Origin: JANNNF01 sp963772935
GTDB lineage: Bacteria > Pseudomonadota > Alphaproteobacteria > Rhodobacterales > Rhodobacteraceae
Reading direction: 5' to 3'
Assembly: GCA_963772935.1 (NCBI GenBank)
Contig: CAVYZK010000008.1
Location: forward strand, 186,001 to 250,000
Length of the DNA: 64,000 bases
A program made the translations under genes and the position numbers. This document shows, piece by piece, positions 16,937 through 24,752 of this stretch (position 1 is its first letter; every line of letters starts with the position of its first letter). The notes below the pieces were generated by a model, which saw only the letters and a list, made by a program, of their open reading frames with translations, did not search any database and was not told the DNA's origin.

Positions 16937-17270
16937 TTAGCCCGTGTTCAGACGCAGGGCACGTGGCCGACCCTCGCTGTCGCAGACGGCGTGCAGTTTC
17001 AAATTCAACCCGCCTTTCGTACGTCCGATATTCGAGGGAAGAGCGCCCTTTTTTTGCAGCAGGCTGGCTGCGGTCCGGTGAGCCTTGAGATTGGTGGCGT
17101 CGACCATGATCTCGTCGGGACCGCCGTCTTTGGCGCGTTCGACGAGGATGCGATCCGCCGACCTGTCGATCGACGCCAGCCTGATGAAGACGCCAGCCTG
17201 ATGAAAACGTGGAGCACTCGTTGGCGATAACAGCAAATGATCGATGCGCAGGCCTGCATCCCGGTCCCAT
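16937..17270 (-). mobile_element. IS5-family transposase remnant
   Basis: The minus-strand frame contains DEIMVDATNLKAHRTAASLL, QKKGALP and IGRTKGGLNLKLHAVCD, then EGRPRALRLNTG. This is the first catalytic Asp region and following block of an IS5-family DDE transposase. The N-terminal part is shifted between frames by a 17-bp tandem duplication, and the C-terminal catalytic part is missing after LNTG. It is a dead fragment upstream of the RTX gene. Confidence 0.75.
17172..17205. repeat. 17-bp tandem duplication in the IS5 remnant
   Basis: GACGCCAGCCTGATGAA occurs twice in a row (17172-17188 and 17189-17205). It shifts the transposase frame and marks slippage in a decaying gene. Confidence 0.8.
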
Positions 17271-17349
17271 GCGTTTCTAACGAAAAGGCCGCCCAGACCT
17301 ATGGCCTGAACAGCGCTTTGCAGAATGAAGGCGCGATCTGCACCTGATG

Positions 17350-17601
17350 CTATGGTGAGACCTCTGGTTTTTCGATCACGTGGTTGGTGCCTTCAGGCAA
17401 AGCATCGGGATCGTTGCCTTCCTTGTCGCCGTTGTCATTGGGATCTTCATCCAAAGGATCATTGCCGGGCAGAATATTGCCATCATCGTCCATTGGCAGG
17501 GCATCGTCCTCGGACCAGGGAAATTGCTCGATAGCAGCGTCAAAAACAGGCAGGACGTCATCCGAAGGGACGGCTGGCTTGCGTTGGGGAAGATCGGACA
17601 T
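17350..17601 (-). CDS. Acidic hypothetical protein, 83 residues
   Basis: Not recognised. The protein starts MSDLPQRKPAVPSDDVLPVF and is rich in Asp, Glu, Asn and Pro (DDDGNILPGNDPLDEDPND), with no membrane segment or Cys, so it is likely disordered. The start at 17601 has GGGAA a few bases upstream. It stands alone between the IS5 remnant and the SOS peptidase gene. The codon pattern looks genuine, but no function can be given. Confidence 0.5.
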   Translation of the reverse strand: MSDLPQRKPAVPSDDVLPVFDAAIEQFPWSEDDALPMDDDGNILPGNDPLDEDPNDNGDKEGNDPDALPEGTNHVIEKPEVSP

Positions 17602-17761
17602 GGTAGTTTCCCATTCTGTAGATGGCTGATGTTTGGGCCGGGCCAGTTTGCATTGGTCACAGTGTCTTAACGGTCGGAACTGTGGAAGGTTCCGGCACAT
17701 TGGTTCATCTCGTCAGTTGCCGGGTTCTGACTGTAGCAACTGCTCTTCCCTCACTCGTCGA

Positions 17762-17776
17762 GTTCTGACAATGTTC
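17762..17776. promoter_or_regulatory. SOS box (LexA site) before yedK
   Basis: GTTC-TGACAAT-GTTC is a perfect GTTC-N7-GTTC direct repeat, ending 37 bp before the start of the SOS peptidase gene. This is the site type known for LexA of Rhodobacter-like bacteria. Confidence 0.7.
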
Positions 17777-17813
17777 CGAATTATTCTGCAGCCGTCCCGC
17801 GACAGGTTCGATC

Positions 17814-18494
17814 ATGTGCAACCTTTACTCTCTGACAAAATCCCAGGATGCGATGCGGCATGTCTTTGATGACAAGGTCGAGGAGGACGAGGCCTTCGAG
17901 GACGTGGCGGGCAACCTGCCACCGATGGCAGGCATCTTCCCCGACTATGCTGCGCCGATCATCCGGCATGGGCCGGAGAGTGGCTGGCAACTGACCAAGG
18001 CGCGTTGGGGCATGCCGACGCCGCAAGTGTTTCTGGAGGGCAAGCGCACCGATCCCGGCGTGACCAACATCCGCAATGTCGCCTCACCGCATTGGAGGCG
18101 CTGGCTCGGGGTGGAACACCGCTGCCTCGTGCCCTTTACCAGCTTTTCCGAAATCGACAGCCGCCCCGGCGCGCCGCGCAATCATCCGGTCTGGTTTGCG
18201 CTAGGGCCGGATCGCCCCTTGGCCTTCTTCGCGGGCATCCGCACCGAATGGACCTCGGTGCGCAAGCTGAAGGAGGGCGAGGTGACGGCAGAACTGTTCG
18301 GCTTTCTGACCTGTCCACCCAACGCGGAAGTGGCCCCTGTCCATCCCAAGGCGATGCCGGTCATTCTGACCAGGCCCGAGGAATGGCGGCTGTGGCTCAC
18401 CGCGCCTGCAACTGAGGCGCTGCGGTTACAACGCCCCTTGGCGGACGGGATGCTGGAAATTGTGGCAGAGGGCGTGCGCGAGGATGCAGCCTGA
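17814..18494 (+). CDS. yedK: SOS response-associated peptidase YedK/HMCES
   Basis: This 226-residue SRAP protein begins MCNLYSL, so Cys2 becomes N-terminal after Met removal and can form the thiazolidine crosslink to abasic sites in single-stranded DNA. The other active-site elements are present: Asn in TNIRNVASPHW, Glu in PFTSFSEID and His in VHPKAMPVIL. It shields abasic sites at replication forks. A SOS box lies directly upstream. It sits in the IS-rich region, but the gene itself is intact. Confidence 0.92.
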   Translation: MCNLYSLTKSQDAMRHVFDDKVEEDEAFEDVAGNLPPMAGIFPDYAAPIIRHGPESGWQLTKARWGMPTPQVFLEGKRTDPGVTNIRNVASPHWRRWLGVEHRCLVPFTSFSEIDSRPGAPRNHPVWFALGPDRPLAFFAGIRTEWTSVRKLKEGEVTAELFGFLTCPPNAEVAPVHPKAMPVILTRPEEWRLWLTAPATEALRLQRPLADGMLEIVAEGVREDAA

Positions 18495-18613
18495 ACCGGA
18501 CTCTCAACCTGTGGGGTCTGATGGATAAAGAATGACACTGACATTGACCTGCCCCCCGGAAGACTCCCTCGCCGTGATGTAGAGTCTGCCCAACCTGAGA
18601 AGGAGCAGACGAC

Positions 18614-18877
18614 ATGAGGAAAAGCCGTTTCACCGAGGCGCAAATCATCGGGATGATCAAGGAGCAGGAGGCCGGTTTGCCGACCTCTGAGCTTTGCCGG
18701 AAGCAGGGACTGAGCCCTGCGACTGTCTACAAGCTGAAGGCCAAGTATGGCGGGATGGACCTGTCCGACGCAAATCGGCTGAAGCAACTCGGGGACGAGA
18801 AGGCGAAGCTGAAGCGCTTGGTGGCGGATGCCATGCTGGACAATGTGGTTCTCAAGGATCTGTTGGGAAAACCCTGA
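18614..18877 (+). CDS. IS3-family OrfA (helix-turn-helix protein)
   Basis: This 87-residue protein (MRKSRFTEAQIIGMIKEQEA, then LCRKQGLSPATVYKLKAKYG and a C-terminal leucine-zipper-like part, DEKAKLKRLVADAMLDNVVL) is a complete DNA-binding subunit. In a living IS3 element it is joined to OrfB by -1 frameshifting at its end. Here the region after LLGK is deleted, so no fusion protein is possible. GAAGGAGC lies upstream of the ATG. Confidence 0.85.
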   Translation: MRKSRFTEAQIIGMIKEQEAGLPTSELCRKQGLSPATVYKLKAKYGGMDLSDANRLKQLGDEKAKLKRLVADAMLDNVVLKDLLGKP

Positions 18878-18880
18878 CGT

Positions 18881-18920
18881 CGAGCCATTGTGCGCCATTG
18901 GTTCGAGCACAATGGCGAGG
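18881..18920 (-). repeat. Palindromic micro-insertion of a second type, copy 1
   Basis: This 40-base segment lies between NPD and PEIREEMH of OrfB. It contains CCATTGTGC/GCACAATGG and, alternatively, CGCCATTG/CAATGGCG stems. Its reverse complement matches 19306-19345 at 37 of 40 positions, so two inverted copies flank the middle of orfB. Confidence 0.75.
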
Positions 18921-18977
18921 CCGGAGATCCGTGAGGAGATGCACAAGATCGCTGAGAAGCGGCACCGGTTCGGCTAT

Positions 18978-19015
18978 CCGTTGGCCAGCAACGGTTTGCT
19001 TGCAACCGTGACAGG
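18978..19015 (+). repeat. Palindromic micro-insertion 2 (family shared with 5943)
   Basis: 38 bases between RFGY and RRVG of OrfB, after a TAT codon. The left end is CCGTTGGCCAGCA, the stem is CGGTTTGC/GCAA-CCG with a tiny loop, and the right end is GTGACAGG. Confidence 0.75.
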
Positions 19016-19075
19016 CGGCGCGTGGGCATCATGTTGGAGCGCAAGGGCGTGATCATGAATGAAAAGAAGCTCTAT

Positions 19076-19114
19076 CCATTGGCCGATAGGCGATTGCCTT
19101 CAATCGCCGAAAGG
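19076..19114 (+). repeat. Palindromic micro-insertion 3 (same family)
   Basis: 39 bases between KKLY and RIYREEG, again after a TAT codon and before CGG. The left end is CCATTGGCCGATA, the stem is GGCGATTG/CAATCGCC with a 4-base loop, and the right end is GAAAGG. Confidence 0.75.
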
Positions 19115-19219
19115 CGGATTTACCGGGAAGAGGGCCTGTCCGTCCGTCGCAGGCGTGGCCGCAAACGGGCGCGGGGCAGTCGGGCACCAATACCGGTGCA
19201 GCTGCGCCCAAACCAGCGC

Positions 19220-19258
19220 CCCTCTCGCGGTTTGCAGGCAAACCGCTGCCGGGCAGCG
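19220..19258 (-). repeat. Palindromic micro-insertion 4 (same family, inverted)
   Basis: 39 bases after the codons for PNQR. Read on the minus strand it begins CGCTGCCCGGCA, has the stem GCGGTTTGC/GCAAACCGC and ends GAGAGGG, matching the family in inverted orientation. Confidence 0.75.
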
Positions 19259-19306
19259 GGATCGCTGGACATTCTATCCGACACGTTCGGGGCCTGTCGG
19301 AAGTTC

Positions 19307-19345
19307 GCTCGCCATTGGGCTTGAACCAATGGCGCACAATGGCTC
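19307..19345 (+). repeat. Palindromic micro-insertion of the second type, copy 2
   Basis: About 39 bases between CRKF and LAVNDD. It contains CGCCATTG/CAATGGCG and is the inverted copy of 18881-18920 (37 of 40 bases match). Confidence 0.75.
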
Positions 19346-19612
19346 GCCCTGGCGGTGAATGACGACTGCTGCCGCGAAAACCTCTGCCTGATCGCCGACA
19401 CCAGCATCTCGGGAGCCAGGGTTGCGCGGGAGTTGGACGCTCTCGTCCGGATCTATGGAAACCCCGCCTGCATAGTCAGTGACAATGGGACCGAGTTCAC
19501 CAGCAAAGCGATCCTGAAGTGGGCCAACGAGAACGGCACCGAGTGGCATTACATCGACCCCGAAAAGCCGCAGCAGAACGGCTACATCGAGTCCTTCAAC
19601 GGCAGCCTGCGC

Positions 19613-19649
19613 CCCTCTCGGCGATGCACGCATCGCCTGCCGGGCAACG
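19613..19649 (-). repeat. Palindromic micro-insertion 5 (same family, inverted)
   Basis: 37 bases between NGSLR and DECLN. On the minus strand it begins CGTTGCCCGGCA, has the stem GGCGATGC/GCATCGCC and ends GAGAGGG. The ends match insertion 4; the stem resembles insertion 3. Confidence 0.75.
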
Positions 19650-19897
19650 GACGAATGCCTCAACGAAGAGATCTTCGACAGCCTGGCTGATACCCGCCGT
19701 ACGTTGGCCCTCTGGCGCTACGACAACAACAACGTCAGGCCGCATTCCTCGCTGGGCAACAAGACCCCGGCAGAAGCACACCGGGCGCTTGAGCTACTCT
19801 GATGGCAACGCGCCCGGCGCGCTTGCCCAACCCGAAACCGACCACTATCAACCCCAAGGACTCTCGTTATGAACGAGGGCCGACCGGGGGCATGTCA

Positions 19898-20360
19898 TTC
19901 TGCCTACCGCTTCGATGCTGATGTGAGGAATATCAGTGTCGAGGCGGATATGCTGGGCACGAAGGCCTGCCCCTTCTGAAGGTCGATAGCCAGTATTGAT
20001 CATTGCTAAAAGGATTGTCCGACCCCTCGCGGTTCAAACCCATCAGCGCCCCCGGGGCCAAGAGCTTCTTGCTAATCCATTTATCCGAAAAAGGAGGACG
20101 GACCTTTGCTTCCTCCGCCTTGAAAGACAGGCCAGCGAGTGGCATCGACAATTCGAACATACCGGTTCGGAACTCGTCGTCTGAGATGGTAGGTGGTTCC
20201 GCGAACAAAGAGTGCCACGGGACCAGAGTGAAGCATTCCACCCACCCCCGCCAGAGCAAAAAGTGGATCGAATTATATATCAAAGACGGGTTTTCCGCCG
20301 ACAGCCAAGCAGAAAACCACAGCGATAATTGATTTTTCAGGCGCTTGAAAAAAAAGAGAT
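19898..20360. other. Region without a confident gene, between the IS and tRNA-Ser
   Basis: A + strand frame (20003-20332, 109 codons, TTG start) and an overlapping minus-strand frame are both open across this stretch, and neither resembles a known family or has a clear ribosome-binding site. The + strand frame (KSFLLIHLSEKGGRTFASSA, then KKWIELYIKDGFSADSQAEN) reads most like protein. The stretch adjoins the 3' end of tRNA-Ser, a common integration site, and closes the accessory region. Confidence 0.35.
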
Positions 20361-20448
20361 TGGCGGAAGGGGTGGGATTCGAACCCACGGATGCTTGCGC
20401 ATCGCCGGTTTTCAAGACCGGAGCAATCGACCACTCTGCCACCCTTCC
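20361..20448 (-). tRNA. tRNA-Ser (UGA)
   Basis: 88 nt including encoded CCA, with acceptor GGAAGGG/CCCTTCC, a long variable arm (GATGCGCAAGCATC) and an anticodon loop CTTGAAA giving UGA. Its 3' end points toward the IS-rich region, and the core genome continues on the other side. Confidence 0.95.
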
Positions 20449-20791
20449 GTCGCGGGCGGTGTGGAACCGGGGTCGAAACCGGTCCGCTTTACCGCCAACG
20501 GGATGGCCATAGCGGGGCGTGGGTGATTCTGAAAGGGCACGGTTGCGGTGAAATCCGCGCATCGTGACCTAAGGGTGGTGTGCATGCCCTTTCCACAGAC
20601 GGAACCGCGCGGTATGCTTGGCGCGCGCAGGATGGGTCCGGTCAGGACAGGTCCGGCCAGACGACGGGCCTCAAACAGGGCCTGAAATACAGGCTTCAGC
20701 AGGCAGCAGGCCGTCCAACCGGGCTATAACCGGCACGGTCGGCGCAGAAAAGACAAGCGCGGCAACAGACCCGCGCACATGAGGGTGGAAC
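20449..20791. other. Intergenic region upstream of the SPOR lipoprotein gene
   Basis: No gene is seen. It holds the promoters of tRNA-Ser (leftwards) and probably of the gene at 20792. A short direct repeat (GGTCCGGTCAGGACAGGTCCGG at 20636-20657, GGTCCGG twice) is the only structure noticed. Confidence 0.4.
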
Positions 20792-21745
20792 ATGGCAGGC
20801 GCAGCGATCAGGCATCTGGTTCTGATGACGACAACAGTGGTGGCCGCAACATTTGCTTTGGCCGCGTGCCAGCCGGGGACCGGGCCTTTTTCCAAAAAGG
20901 CGGGCAGCACGGAAACGGCAACCAAAGGCGACGCCAAGCCCGCGACTTCGGTCCGGCTGGTGGACCGCGATGTGGAAGCACCCGAGGTGTTTCAGGTGAC
21001 AGATCAGGCGCTGTGGGACGGCCGGCCTTCGCTTGGCGGCGTCTGGGTGGCCTCGCCCGATGCCAAAGACCCCGAACGCGTGATCATGCGCAATCCGAGC
21101 AATGGCAAGTTCGTCATCGGCGCGCTGTTCCGGCGCGAACGCGACAATCCGGGCCCGACGCTGCAGATCTCGTCCGATGCGGCGGCGGCTCTGGGCTTGC
21201 TGGCGGGACAGCCGGGGCGCGTGAACGTCACCGCCCTGCGCCGCGATGAGGCCGAGGCAGACGTGGCCCCCGACGCGACCAAACCGATCCTTGATGCGGC
21301 GGAATCGGTGGAAACCACGGCGCTTGACGGCGCCCCGGTGATGCCGGTGCCGACCGATGCCAAACCGGGCGCCAAGCCGCTGGGCAAACCCAAAGGCAAT
21401 GCCGCCGACATAGCTGCGGCTACACTGGAGGCCGTTGCCCCCAAACCCGGTGCGACGCCCAAGGCCCCTCTGGTCTCAGCCCCCGTTGCCCCCGCCCCCG
21501 CTGCCCCTGCTGCTGCAAAGCCTGCGACTGGCAAGGGTGGCTCGATCCAGATTGGCATCTTCTCGGTCGAGGCCAATGCCAAACGCGCGGCAGATACCCT
21601 GTCCAAAGCAGGCATCCCCGCCGATATCCGCAAGGAAGCGGCCCAAGGCAAATCGTTCTGGAGCGTGACAGCCAAAGGCGATGCCGCCACCCTGACCAAG
21701 ATCAAATCCGCAGGCTTCACCGACGCCTACGCCCTGAAACGCTGA
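20792..21745 (+). CDS. SPOR-domain lipoprotein
   Basis: This 317-residue protein has a lipoprotein signal (VVAATFALAAC, Cys26), so it is probably anchored to a membrane and faces the periplasm. A conserved middle domain (EVFQVTDQALWDGRPSLGG, then LQISSDAAAALGLLAG) recalls RlpA-like double-psi folds. After it comes a low-complexity Ala/Pro/Lys linker and a C-terminal SPOR domain (GGSIQIGIFSVEANAKRAAD, then AYALKR), which binds denuded glycan strands at the division site. It lies just upstream of a D,D-carboxypeptidase gene, with a strong hairpin between them. Confidence 0.85.
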   Translation: MAGAAIRHLVLMTTTVVAATFALAACQPGTGPFSKKAGSTETATKGDAKPATSVRLVDRDVEAPEVFQVTDQALWDGRPSLGGVWVASPDAKDPERVIMRNPSNGKFVIGALFRRERDNPGPTLQISSDAAAALGLLAGQPGRVNVTALRRDEAEADVAPDATKPILDAAESVETTALDGAPVMPVPTDAKPGAKPLGKPKGNAADIAAATLEAVAPKPGATPKAPLVSAPVAPAPAAPAAAKPATGKGGSIQIGIFSVEANAKRAADTLSKAGIPADIRKEAAQGKSFWSVTAKGDAATLTKIKSAGFTDAYALKR

Positions 21746-21751
21746 TCCATC

Positions 21752-21776
21752 GGGCCTGCCCGCCAAGGGCAGGCCC
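21752..21776 (+). terminator. Strong intercistronic hairpin
   Basis: GGGCCTGCCC-GCCAA-GGGCAGGCCC is a perfect 10-bp stem, six bases after the SPOR gene stop. No T-tract follows, so it may attenuate or protect the transcript rather than fully terminate. Confidence 0.5.
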
Positions 21777-21824
21777 ACCACAGACCGCGCCCAACTGACC
21801 CCGCCCAACAGACGGAGACCGCCC

Positions 21825-22991
21825 ATGTTCACCCGCGTCCTTGGCTTTGCCCTGCTGGTCTTGCTGGCGGCCCTGCCCGCCCGTGCGTTTGAAACGGCGG
21901 CGACGGCGGCTTGGGTCTATGATCTGACCACCAAAACCGTGCTGATGGACAAGAACGCCACCACGCCCATCCCCCCGGCGTCGATGTCCAAACTGATGAC
22001 CCTGAACATGCTGTTCGAGGCCCTGCACGACGGGCGCTACACCAAGGACACCACCTTTGGCGTTTCCGAAAAGGCGTGGAAAATGGGCGGGTCGAAAATG
22101 TTTGTCGAACCTGCCGACCGCCCTACGGTGGATGAACTGATCCACGGCATCATCATCAATTCGGGCAATGACGCCTGCGTCGTGGTGGCCGAAGGGCTGG
22201 AAGGCAGCGAAGATGAATTCGCGCGCAGCATGACCACCCGCGCGCAGGCCATCGGCCTGCAAAACTCCAACTTCGTCAACGCCTCGGGCTGGCCCGCAGA
22301 TGGCCACAGGATGAGCGCGCAGGATCTGGGCATCCTCGCCGTGCGCCTGATCACCGAATTTCCCGAGTATTATCCCTATTTCGCGCTGACCGAATACAGC
22401 TACAAAGACCGCGTGCCGTCCAACAGCCAGAACCGCAACCCGCTGCTGCGCATCAAGGGCGGCGACTGGCAGGCTGATGGTCTGAAAACCGGCCATACCG
22501 AGGAAGCAGGCTACGGCCTCGTCGGGTCCGCCGTGCAGACCGGCGGGCGGCGCATCGTGTTCGTGATCACCGGCCTTTCGACCGATAAAGCCCGCGCCGA
22601 GGAAGCCGAGCGGATCGCCAACTGGGCTTTCCGTCAGTTCACCCAGAAAACCGTGGCCAAAGCGGGCGTCCGGGTGGCCGAGGCCGATGTGTTCATGGGG
22701 GCGGTTGACTCCGTGGGGCTGGTTCCCGCGGCGGATGTATCGCTGCTGGTACCCGCGTTGGTGCAGGGCAGCGTCAGCGCCGAGGTCAGCTATAAAGGCC
22801 CGCTGACCGCGCCGATTGCGGCAGGCACGCAGGTGGCCGATCTGGTGATCAAGGTGCCGGGTCTGCCCGACCACCGCATCGGGCTTGTCACCGAAACGGA
22901 TGTGGCGACGGGCGGTTTCGTCAAACGCCTGACCACCGCTGCCACGGCTCTTTACGACCGCTATCTGGGCGCAGAGCCTGCGGCGAGTTGA
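21825..22991 (+). CDS. dacC: D-alanyl-D-alanine carboxypeptidase (penicillin-binding protein 5/6 type)
   Basis: This 388-residue periplasmic serine peptidase removes the terminal D-Ala of muropeptides. It has a signal peptide (VLGFALLVLLAALPARA) and the three active-site motifs SMSK (SxxK), SGN and KTG (DGLKTGHTEEAGYG). The C-terminal PBP5-type domain (VPGLPDHRIGLVTETDVATG) ends in an amphipathic, membrane-attaching tail. The stop TGA abuts the ATG of tmk, so the genes form an operon. The exact paralogue name is uncertain. Confidence 0.88.
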   Translation: MFTRVLGFALLVLLAALPARAFETAATAAWVYDLTTKTVLMDKNATTPIPPASMSKLMTLNMLFEALHDGRYTKDTTFGVSEKAWKMGGSKMFVEPADRPTVDELIHGIIINSGNDACVVVAEGLEGSEDEFARSMTTRAQAIGLQNSNFVNASGWPADGHRMSAQDLGILAVRLITEFPEYYPYFALTEYSYKDRVPSNSQNRNPLLRIKGGDWQADGLKTGHTEEAGYGLVGSAVQTGGRRIVFVITGLSTDKARAEEAERIANWAFRQFTQKTVAKAGVRVAEADVFMGAVDSVGLVPAADVSLLVPALVQGSVSAEVSYKGPLTAPIAAGTQVADLVIKVPGLPDHRIGLVTETDVATGGFVKRLTTAATALYDRYLGAEPAAS

Positions 22992-23612
22992 ATGGCGGGG
23001 CGGTTTCTCAGCTTCGAAGGCATTGACGGGTCTGGCAAATCCACGCAAGCCCGCACCTTGGCGCAGACCTTGCGCGACCGGGGCCACATCGTCACCCTGA
23101 CCCGCGAACCGGGGGGCAGTGCGGGGGCCGAACAGATCCGCCGTCTGGTGCTGGAAGGCGACCCCGACCGCTGGTCCGCGCAGACCGAGGCGCTACTGTT
23201 CACAGCCGCCCGCCGCGACCATCTGGAAAAGACCATCCAACCCGCCCTTGCGCGCGGCGAGGTGGTCATCACCGACCGTTTCGCCGACAGCACCCGCATG
23301 TATCAGGGCCTGCGGTCGGGTGATTTGCGCGCGCTGGTGGACCGGCTGCATGACCTGATGATCGGCGTCGAACCCGACCTGACCCTTCTGATCGATATCG
23401 ACCCCGCCCTTGGCCTGTCGCGCGCCGTGGCCCGTGCAGGTTTGGAACAACGGTTTGAGGATATGGGCCTGACCGTGCAGCAAACCATGCGCGCGGGGTT
23501 TCTGGCGCTTGCCAAGGGCCAACCCCGCTTTGCCGTGATCGACGGGTCTGGTGCGCCGGAGGATGTGGCAGCCTGCGTGCTGGACGTGGCCCTGCGCCAT
23601 CTGGCCCGCTGA
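22992..23612 (+). CDS. tmk: Thymidylate kinase
   Basis: Thymidylate kinase (206 residues) phosphorylates dTMP to dTDP. It has the P-loop FEGIDGSGKST, the LTREPGGSAGAEQIR motif, the DRFADST motif (DR[YF]) and a LID region RAGLEQRFEDMG. Length is normal. It starts directly after the carboxypeptidase stop and overlaps holB by the TGATG junction, a gene order common in alphaproteobacteria. Confidence 0.95.
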   Translation: MAGRFLSFEGIDGSGKSTQARTLAQTLRDRGHIVTLTREPGGSAGAEQIRRLVLEGDPDRWSAQTEALLFTAARRDHLEKTIQPALARGEVVITDRFADSTRMYQGLRSGDLRALVDRLHDLMIGVEPDLTLLIDIDPALGLSRAVARAGLEQRFEDMGLTVQQTMRAGFLALAKGQPRFAVIDGSGAPEDVAACVLDVALRHLAR

Positions 23613-24748
23613 TGCCGTCGGTCTATCTTGGCGATTTCCCCGAACCGGACCGCATAGAAGGCGCCCCGCACCCGCGCGAAACCCTGCATCTGTTAGGGCA
23701 TGTCGCTGAACAGGCAGAGTTTCTGTCCGCCTACAATGCAGGCCGCCTGCACCATGCATGGCTGATCACCGGGCAACAAGGCGTCGGCAAAGCCACCCTA
23801 GCGTGGCGTCTGGCGCGGTTCTTGCTAGCCACTCCGATGCCCGATGGCGGCATGTTTGACCCACCGGCGCCCACCACCCTGACCGTCCCCGATGACCACC
23901 CCGTCGCGCGGCGGCTGACCGCGCTGTCAGAACCGCGCTGTTATCTGTTGCGGCGCGGGTTGAATGAGACGGAAAAGAACCTCGCGCAGGACATTCTGGT
24001 CAAGGAAGTCCGCAAGATGAAGGAATTTTTCGGCCTGTCCGCTGCCGATGGCGGCCGCCGCGTTGCCATCGTCGATTGCGCCGATGATCTGAACACCTCG
24101 GCCGCCAACGCCCTGCTGAAGCTGCTGGAAGAACCCCCCGCTGGCGTCACCTTCATTCTGATCGCCCACCAACCCCACCGCCTGCTGCCCACCATCCGGT
24201 CGCGCTGTCGCCAGTTGCGCCTGTCCCCCCTGTCGCCCGACGATCTGGCGCAAGCTCTGCTGGCGGCAGGCGGCGATGTGCAGCCACAGGATCAGACCGC
24301 CCTTGCTGAACTGGCAGGCGGCTCGGTGGGCGAGGCGTTCCGCCTGACCAACCTTGACGGGCTGAAGACCTACGAAAACCTGGTGTCGCTGTTCGCCACC
24401 CTGCCCCGGATGGACCGGCCCCGTGCCCTTGCCCTTGTGGAAAAGGGTGCAGCCCGTGGTGCGGAAGGCCGCTTTGACCTGATGGTCACGCTGATCGACC
24501 TGTTTCTGGCCCGCCTCGCCCGCGCTGGCAGCCTGAACCAGACCCCACCGCAGGCCGCAGCGGGCGAGGCCGACCTCTTCGCCCGCCTCGCCCCCACGCC
24601 CCATGCCGCCCGGGGCTGGGCCGATCTGGCGCAAACCCTGTCGATCCGCGCGCGCCGGGGCAAGGCGGTGAACCTTGACCCTGCCGCCCTTCTGATGGAT
24701 ATGTTTTTGAAAATTGACGAGACGGCGGGCACCCTCGCCCAAAGGTGA
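23612..24748 (+). CDS. holB: DNA polymerase III subunit delta'
   Basis: Delta' (378 residues) is the fixed subunit of the clamp loader that puts the beta clamp on DNA. It shows a Walker-like ITGQQGVGKATLAWRLARFL, the segment VAIVDCADDLNTSAANALLK and LLEEPPAGVTFILIAHQPHR, followed by the SRC-type IRSRCRQLRL. The zinc-binding Cys residues of gamma/tau are absent, as usual for delta'. It is translationally coupled to tmk and followed after four bases by tatD. Confidence 0.93.
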   Translation: MPSVYLGDFPEPDRIEGAPHPRETLHLLGHVAEQAEFLSAYNAGRLHHAWLITGQQGVGKATLAWRLARFLLATPMPDGGMFDPPAPTTLTVPDDHPVARRLTALSEPRCYLLRRGLNETEKNLAQDILVKEVRKMKEFFGLSAADGGRRVAIVDCADDLNTSAANALLKLLEEPPAGVTFILIAHQPHRLLPTIRSRCRQLRLSPLSPDDLAQALLAAGGDVQPQDQTALAELAGGSVGEAFRLTNLDGLKTYENLVSLFATLPRMDRPRALALVEKGAARGAEGRFDLMVTLIDLFLARLARAGSLNQTPPQAAAGEADLFARLAPTPHAARGWADLAQTLSIRARRGKAVNLDPAALLMDMFLKIDETAGTLAQR

Positions 24749-24752
24749 TCCC

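Larger units (their letters stand above)
18921..19872 (+). pseudogene. IS3-family OrfB (DDE transposase), interrupted
   Basis: The pieces EIREEMHKIAEKRHRFGY, RRVGIMLERKGVIMNEKKLY, REEGLSVRRRRGRKRARGSR, LSDTFGACRKF, NDDCCRENLCLIADTSISGA, CIVSDNGTEFTSKAIL, KPQQNGYIESFNGSLR and DECLNEEIFDSLAD follow the order of a normal OrfB, including the integrase-core Asp (VSDNGTEF) and Glu (NGYIESF). Each break except the last coincides with a palindromic insertion. Without the insertions the pieces align as a continuous transposase. Confidence 0.85.
18545..19897 (+). mobile_element. Degenerate IS3-family element split by palindromic micro-insertions
   Basis: The ends read TGACCTGCCCCCCGG (left, 18545) and, inverted on the right, TGACATGCCCCCGG ending at 19897, which fit IS3-type terminal inverted repeats. 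OrfA is intact. OrfB lacks its first part (LLGK is followed almost at once by NPD) and is interrupted six times by 37-40 bp palindromes, with one more frameshift near 19797. No clear target duplication is seen. The element cannot make transposase. Confidence 0.85.

Noticed and set aside
17773..17787. GTTC-CGAATTA-TTCT as a second LexA half-site pair at yedK
   Set aside because: The second half does not match GTTC.
18978..19649. attC-like integron sites as explanation for the palindromic insertions
   Set aside because: There are no R/L boxes (RYYYAAC/GTTRRRY), no integron integrase, and the segments sit within one gene rather than between cassettes.
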